From Solidesulfovibrio fructosivorans JJ] (GTDB taxonomy: Bacteria > Desulfobacterota > Desulfovibrionia > Desulfovibrionales > Desulfovibrionaceae): a stretch of DNA of 64,000 bases. Both the position numbers and the translations under genes were made by a program. The stretch is from contig NZ_AECZ01000016.1 of NCBI RefSeq assembly GCF_000179555.1, forward strand, positions 1 through 64,000, read 5' to 3'. Below the pieces are notes generated by a model. That model did no database searches, was not told the origin of the DNA, and saw only the letters and a program-made list of their open reading frames with translations. How positions within the stretch are numbered: position 1 is the stretch's first letter; each line of letters begins with the position of its first letter. Shown here in pieces: positions 59,406-64,000 of this stretch.

Positions 59406-62099
59406 ATGGTCCAACCTCCGTCATCCAGTCCCTGGATCGCCGCCGCCCACCATCTGCGCGACCGGACAACGGACCGGCTTGGTCCCGTCATCAACGGCTC
59501 CATCCGCCGCCTGCTCGTCCTCCTTGTGCTCATCGCCGTGCTGCCGGCCCTGGGCATCATCTTGATGACCGGCTTCGAGGCCCGCAACCACGCCCTGATC
59601 GATGCCGAACACAATGCCCAGATCCTGGCCCAGGGCATCGGCGAGATCCAGGAACGCACGACCCATGGCCTGCGCCAGCTGTTGGAAAAGCTGGCCGAGG
59701 AGCCCCGGATCAAGGCCGGCGACGCCGGGGCCGTGGCCGAAGGCTTCAAGATCGTCGCCGCCGCCTTTCCCATGGTGGCCAATATCACCCTGGCCGGGCC
59801 GGACGGGAGCATCCTGTCCACGGCCGCCCCGACGCAACGGACCAGTCTGGCCGATCTTCCCGCCTTTGAGCGGGCCATGAGCCGGGGCGCGTTCACGGCG
59901 GGCGCGTTCCAGCGCGCGGCTCCCGACGCCCCGCCGACCTTTCCCTTCGTCCAGCCCTTGCGCGACGCCAAGGGAGCTCTCCTCGGCCAGCTCGTCCTTA
60001 CCATCCGGCTGGACACCTACGGCAACATCTTCAAGCACGCCGATCTGCCCCTGGATTCGGTGCTGTCCATTGTGGACCGGGCCGGGCGGCGCATTTACCG
60101 GATGCCGTCCGATCCGTTAAGCGGCATCGGCAGTCCGCTCCCCACCCCGCTGCGCGCGGCCGTGGCCCGCAAGCACATCCCCCAAGGCGCGGTCGACCGC
60201 ATCGGCGCGGACGGGGTGGACCGCATCTACGCCTATTCCCAACTGCGCCTGGGTCCGGGGGAGGACCCGTATCTGACCATCGTGGTGGGCATTCCCCGCC
60301 AACAAAGCCTGGATCGGGCCAATGCCCTGCTGCGGCGCAATCTCTACCTGCTCGCCCTGGCCCTCGGCTTGTCCCTGTGCCTGGCCTGGCTGGTCGGCTC
60401 AGGCCTGCTCGGCCGGCGGCTGGACACCATCGTGGCGGTCACCGGCACCCTCGGGTCCGGGGACCTGACCGCCCGCATTCCCCGGCCTCTGGGCACGGGG
60501 GCGCTGGGGCGCCTCGAACGCTCGGTCAACGCCATGGCAGAGGCCCTGGCACGCGGCTCCGAAGCGGCCAGGCGTTCAGCGGCCAATTTGCGCCAAAGCG
60601 AAGCAACGCTGCGCACCGTGGCCGATTTCACCTACGACTGGGAGTACTGGAAGGGTCCCGACGGCCGGTTTCTCTGGATCGCCCCGGCTTGCCAGCGCAT
60701 CAGCGGCCATAGCGTTGAGGAGTACATGGCCGATGCGCACCTCATGTTCGACGCCCTCGTCCATCCCGACGACGCCGCCGCCTGGCGCGAACACGCCGGC
60801 GCCGAACTGAGTCCCGACCGCAGCCAGCGCACCCTGCAACTGCGCATCATCCGGCCCGACGGCCGGACCATCTGGATACACCACCACTGCCGGCCCATTT
60901 TCAGCCATTCCGGCGAGTATCTGGGCATCCGCGGCTGCAACCGGGACATCAGCGCCCGCAAGGAAGTCGAGGCCGCCCTGCGCCGCTCCCACGAGGAACT
61001 GGAGCGGCGCGTCCGGGAGCGCACCCGGGAACTCACCTACGCCAACGACAAGCTGCGCAAAAGCGAGGAGCGCTACCGCGTCCTCTATGAACAATCCGCG
61101 GTGGGCATCCTCCTTATGAACCGGGAAGGGCGCATCGAGGACGCCAACCCGGCCGCCTGTCAGATTCTCGCCCACTCTTTGGAGGAATTGCGCGGCAGAA
61201 ACTACCTGGCGCTCATAGAACCGAACAATCTCGGCGACAATCCTTTCGACATGACGCGGGCCATGGCTGGGGAAGTCAGCCGGATCGACAGGGTGTTTTT
61301 GACCGAGGAAGGACGGCGGGTCCATGCCAGCGTCAGCGGCCGGCGCATCAACGAGGACGTCTACCAGGCGGTCTTCCGGGACATCTCCGAGCGCAAAAAG
61401 CTCGAGGCCCTGCGCGAGGACGTGGAACGCATCACCCGCCACGACCTCAAGGCGCCGCTGATGGGCGTCATCCACATGCCGCGTCTGATCCTCAAGAACA
61501 AGAACCTGCCGGCCAGGGATATCGAACTGTTGCACCTGCTCCAGGAATCGGGCTACCGCATGCTGCACATGATCAACATGTCCCTGGCCCTGTACCAGAT
61601 GGAGACCGGGACCTACGCCTGCAAGCGCGAGCCCTTCGACATCCTGCGCACGGCATCCCGGAGCCTCCATGAGACGCGTCTGGCCGCCGAGGCCAAAAAC
61701 ATCCGCATGGCCGTGCGCCTCGACGGGGTTCCGGTCACGAAGGGAGACGCCTTTCCCGTGGTCGGCGAGGAAATGCTCTGTCTGACCATGCTGGAAAACC
61801 TCATCAAGAACGCCATCGAGGCCGCGCCGGCCGGCGGCGAATGCCGCATCGAGGGCGACACCCGCCTGCGGACCCTGCGCGTCGCCAACTCCGGCGAGGT
61901 GCCGGAGGGCATCCGGGAGCGCTTTTTCGAAAAGTACGTCACCTCGGGCAAGCGCTGGGGCACGGGGCTCGGCACCTACTCGGCCCGGCTCATCGCCCGC
62001 ACCAACGGCTGGGACATCGCCCTTTCCTGCGAGATCCCCGGCGAAACCTCCGTGATCCTGTCCTTCGGACGAGACGAGGACGGCCGGACGGCGGCCTGA
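59406..62099 (+). CDS. membrane sensor histidine kinase (CACHE-HAMP-PAS-PAS)
   Basis: An 897-residue kinase. TM1 near 35-55 (LLVLLVLIAVLPALGIILM), periplasmic double-CACHE-like sensor (about 56-300), TM2 near 305-330, HAMP (about 335-390), two PAS domains (about 400-520 and 555-665), HisKA with phospho-His near 679 (ITRHDLKAPLMG) and HATPase_c with N-box NLIKNAIEAAP and GTGLGTYSARLI. No response regulator gene lies next to it. The start has no strong ribosome-binding site. Confidence 0.9.
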   Translation: MVQPPSSSPWIAAAHHLRDRTTDRLGPVINGSIRRLLVLLVLIAVLPALGIILMTGFEARNHALIDAEHNAQILAQGIGEIQERTTHGLRQLLEKLAEEPRIKAGDAGAVAEGFKIVAAAFPMVANITLAGPDGSILSTAAPTQRTSLADLPAFERAMSRGAFTAGAFQRAAPDAPPTFPFVQPLRDAKGALLGQLVLTIRLDTYGNIFKHADLPLDSVLSIVDRAGRRIYRMPSDPLSGIGSPLPTPLRAAVARKHIPQGAVDRIGADGVDRIYAYSQLRLGPGEDPYLTIVVGIPRQQSLDRANALLRRNLYLLALALGLSLCLAWLVGSGLLGRRLDTIVAVTGTLGSGDLTARIPRPLGTGALGRLERSVNAMAEALARGSEAARRSAANLRQSEATLRTVADFTYDWEYWKGPDGRFLWIAPACQRISGHSVEEYMADAHLMFDALVHPDDAAAWREHAGAELSPDRSQRTLQLRIIRPDGRTIWIHHHCRPIFSHSGEYLGIRGCNRDISARKEVEAALRRSHEELERRVRERTRELTYANDKLRKSEERYRVLYEQSAVGILLMNREGRIEDANPAACQILAHSLEELRGRNYLALIEPNNLGDNPFDMTRAMAGEVSRIDRVFLTEEGRRVHASVSGRRINEDVYQAVFRDISERKKLEALREDVERITRHDLKAPLMGVIHMPRLILKNKNLPARDIELLHLLQESGYRMLHMINMSLALYQMETGTYACKREPFDILRTASRSLHETRLAAEAKNIRMAVRLDGVPVTKGDAFPVVGEEMLCLTMLENLIKNAIEAAPAGGECRIEGDTRLRTLRVANSGEVPEGIRERFFEKYVTSGKRWGTGLGTYSARLIARTNGWDIALSCEIPGETSVILSFGRDEDGRTAA

Positions 62100-62225
62100 A
62101 GCCTCGCCCCAGGCGCGCGGGTCGCCGCCTGCCGCTCGATGGCACGATCAGGAACGCGCAAGCATCGCCAAGGACTCCGAACCGGCCTTGGCACGGCCAG
62201 GGGCGGCCGTATCCTCGGGCATTGC

Positions 62226-62990
62226 CTAGGGCTTGGCCGATGGCGCTTCCGGTTGTCCGACCATTCTCGCGAGGTTTTCGGCACTGAGTATCGGCACCCT
62301 GTCCGCGAGAACGCCCCGCCAGAGCGGAAATTCCGTGTACGGGCGATCGTCCGTCACGTCCGGAAACGGTTTCACGAGTTGCGCGAACCGCCTGGAATCG
62401 AAGACATACATGCGACGCAACACGGATGGATCGCGCAGCCTGGGAAACCACTCGCCGAGGTCGGGCGCTTTGAGGAGACTCGCGACGACGCGTTCCAAAC
62501 TTTCCCGGCTCTGGTCAAAAGATTTCTTGCCGCCGATACAGTAGAATCCCGGGAAATTCGGCCCCCGCCACAGCGTGGCGTCCGGAAAGACTTCCGTGAA
62601 CGTTTTCATGATCATGGCCAGATCCGTCACCGGAGCGGGCGGCAACCAGAGGCTGACCACGCCCCCTTCGCTGATGTGTTCCTTACAGAGCGTCAGGAAT
62701 TCCTTGGTATAGAGATTGACCGTGCCTGCGCTCCACAGGGGCGGAGCGGGGTCGATGGTTATCACGTCGTAGACGTTATCCGTCATGAGAAGGAAATTGC
62801 GGCCGTCAGCGGCGTGCAGATGGACAGCGGGATTGGAAACGACGGCCCGGGCATCCTCGTGAAAGAACCGGGAGGAGTCGAAGACGTTGGGCTCTATATC
62901 AACGGCGTCAATCCGTCTGCCCAGCCAAGGGAAAGGCCACGCTGATCGTGGTACCTCCCTCGGGAATTGATACAACCTCAAGCAGGCCAC
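62226..62990 (-). pseudogene. 5'-truncated spermidine-synthase-like gene
   Basis: From about 62912 downward the frame reads IDAVDIEPNVFDSSRFF, then VHLHAADGRNFLL, YDVITIDPAPP and LYTKEFLTLCKEHI, the central and C-terminal part of spermidine-synthase-like methyltransferase-fold proteins. The N-terminal half, including the Gly-rich nucleotide-binding loop, is missing. The first about 26 codons of the open frame overlap the 3' end of the kinase gene in another frame and are not family-like. Most likely a remnant cut off by a rearrangement; expression is possible but doubtful. Confidence 0.7.
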
Positions 62991-63996
62991 GGTTCCTCTT
63001 CAGGATTTCCCTGGCGAAGGCCAACCCCAATCCGGCGGAAAACTCCTTGGTACTAAAGCAAGGTTCGAAAATCTTTGGCAACAACGCCGAGGGGATGCCT
63101 TTTCCAGAATCCGAAATGCGAAAAATTACTTTCTCGCCCACGCGAACCGTGGCGATATCCACCGTCCCTCCTTTTGGGGAGGCCTCAATCGCATTTTGCA
63201 CGATTTCGGTCAGGCCGACCAACACGCTTTCCCTGTCGACATGGAGCCAGAGTTCTTCTGGACTCGGGGAAAGGTGTATGCCTATTTTCGCCGCTTCGGC
63301 TTTGTCCTCGCCGATTTTTTGCAACCCGGCAAGCAATTCTCCGACAGAAACCTGACTCATGAGATATGGCAAATCGTGCTTAGCTTTCAAGATACCGTCG
63401 ATCAGACGTTCAAGCTTGTGCGACTCCTCGACGATGATGCGTAATTTTGAGTTGGCTTGATCATTCATATCGCTCTTACGAAGCAACGACTTTGCAAAAT
63501 TTGCAATAACAAAGATTGGATTCCTTGTTTCGTGAGCCAATGTTGCGGACATCCTATCCGATATTGCGCAACGCTCCAACAATATTGCCTGATCTCGGCT
63601 TCTACGTATCTCGTCAAATGCTACTCCAAGTTTCTCGTGCGCCTGCTTCAGTAATAAAAATGCTTTTTCCACAAAATAATAATAACAAGTGATCGCAGCA
63701 ATGTATATAAATGATATCGTATTAATTGCACCACTTACCGGACCTACTGATTCCCAGACATCTTTATATCCGATATTGACCAAAATGCCTCGCACAATGT
63801 GCCCGACGCCGCGTCCGACTGAAAAAGCCATCAAAGCCAACGTGAACATATAAAGATATGACAGCAACAGCTCCCTTGGCTCCCGGCGCATGAGCCTATA
63901 CGCATAGCGGAGGGCCAGTATCGAGAGCACAATCATCATGGCCGACCCGAATAAGTCGACAAGAAAAATCGGCAATTCCGAAAGGCGAGGAGTCAT
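62908..63996 (-). CDS. membrane histidine kinase
   Basis: A 362-residue kinase with about three membrane helices in the first 120 residues (LFGSAMMIVLSILALRYAY, LLSYLYMFTLALMAFSVG, INTISFIYIAAITCYYYFV). HisKA phospho-His lies in SATLAHETRNPIFV, N-box in EIVQNAIEASPKGG, G-boxes in DSGKGIPSALL and GLGLAFAREI. Only 4 bases precede the ATG in the window, so an upstream start cannot be excluded. AT-richer codon use in the first third differs from neighbours. Its 3' end overlaps the truncated spermidine-synthase-like frame. Confidence 0.88.
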   Translation of the reverse strand: MTPRLSELPIFLVDLFGSAMMIVLSILALRYAYRLMRREPRELLLSYLYMFTLALMAFSVGRGVGHIVRGILVNIGYKDVWESVGPVSGAINTISFIYIAAITCYYYFVEKAFLLLKQAHEKLGVAFDEIRRSRDQAILLERCAISDRMSATLAHETRNPIFVIANFAKSLLRKSDMNDQANSKLRIIVEESHKLERLIDGILKAKHDLPYLMSQVSVGELLAGLQKIGEDKAEAAKIGIHLSPSPEELWLHVDRESVLVGLTEIVQNAIEASPKGGTVDIATVRVGEKVIFRISDSGKGIPSALLPKIFEPCFSTKEFSAGLGLAFAREILKRNRGLLEVVSIPEGGTTISVAFPLAGQTD

Positions 63997-64000
63997 TGCC

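Overview
The window looks like a GC-rich chromosome segment from a sulfate-reducing deltaproteobacterium (Desulfovibrionaceae, Desulfovibrio/Solidesulfovibrio-like). This is inferred from gene content (alanine dehydrogenase, aldehyde:ferredoxin oxidoreductase with its own sulfur-carrier proteins, several sigma-54 activators) and from compact high-GC coding; no marker gene fixes the species.

Positions 1 to about 19,365 look like an integrated mobile element. Its right end is a 47-bp 3' fragment of a tRNA-Arg(ACG) gene (19319-19365) followed by an intact tRNA-type terminator, the classic footprint of tRNA-targeted integration. The element carries a complete type I-E CRISPR-Cas system on the minus strand (cas3-cse1-cse2-cas7e-cas5e-cas6e-cas1-cas2, 11491 down to 2946) with 28 repeats and 27 spacers (2921-1246). 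It also carries a ribbon-helix-helix regulator with four tandem palindromic operators, a metallophosphoesterase, small cargo genes, a Trp-rich tandem-repeat protein, a cluster of eleven GTAACC motifs next to a large Toprim/DUF927-type primase-helicase (probable replication module), and a divergent Cro/CI-like switch. Two short HTH proteins with AT-hook tails lie at opposite ends of it. No integrase or intact tRNA is visible; both should lie to the left of the window.

From 19.7 to 40 kb is an amino-acid catabolism region. An ACT-PAS-AAA activator precedes alanine dehydrogenase and an APC permease. A tungsten/molybdenum aldehyde oxidoreductase follows with two MoaD/ThiS-like proteins and a MoeB/ThiF-like activating enzyme. 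On the minus strand a class III aminotransferase heads a livKHMGF branched-chain/amide-type ABC transporter. It has a consensus sigma-54 promoter and three palindromic upstream sites, and a PAS-PAS-AAA sigma-54 activator lies immediately upstream. A succinate-semialdehyde-type dehydrogenase is divergent from that activator. Together these genes suggest import of amino or omega-amino acids, deamination or transamination, and oxidation of the resulting aldehydes.

From 40 to 49 kb are an AaeA/AaeX/AaeB-like efflux system with a divergent TetR regulator and palindromic operators, and a tandem pair of paralogous amidohydrolases showing local gene conversion. From 48.6 to 58 kb are envelope and exopolysaccharide genes: a membrane protein, an outer-membrane channel-like protein, an O-antigen ligase/polymerase, a secreted glycoside-hydrolase-like protein with an EF-hand and four Cys-rich repeats, an arylsulfotransferase-like propeller, and a Wzz/BY-kinase-like protein whose ATPase site is degenerate. 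The window ends with a metallo-beta-lactamase-fold hydrolase, a large multi-PAS histidine kinase, a 5'-truncated spermidine-synthase-like gene and a membrane histidine kinase.
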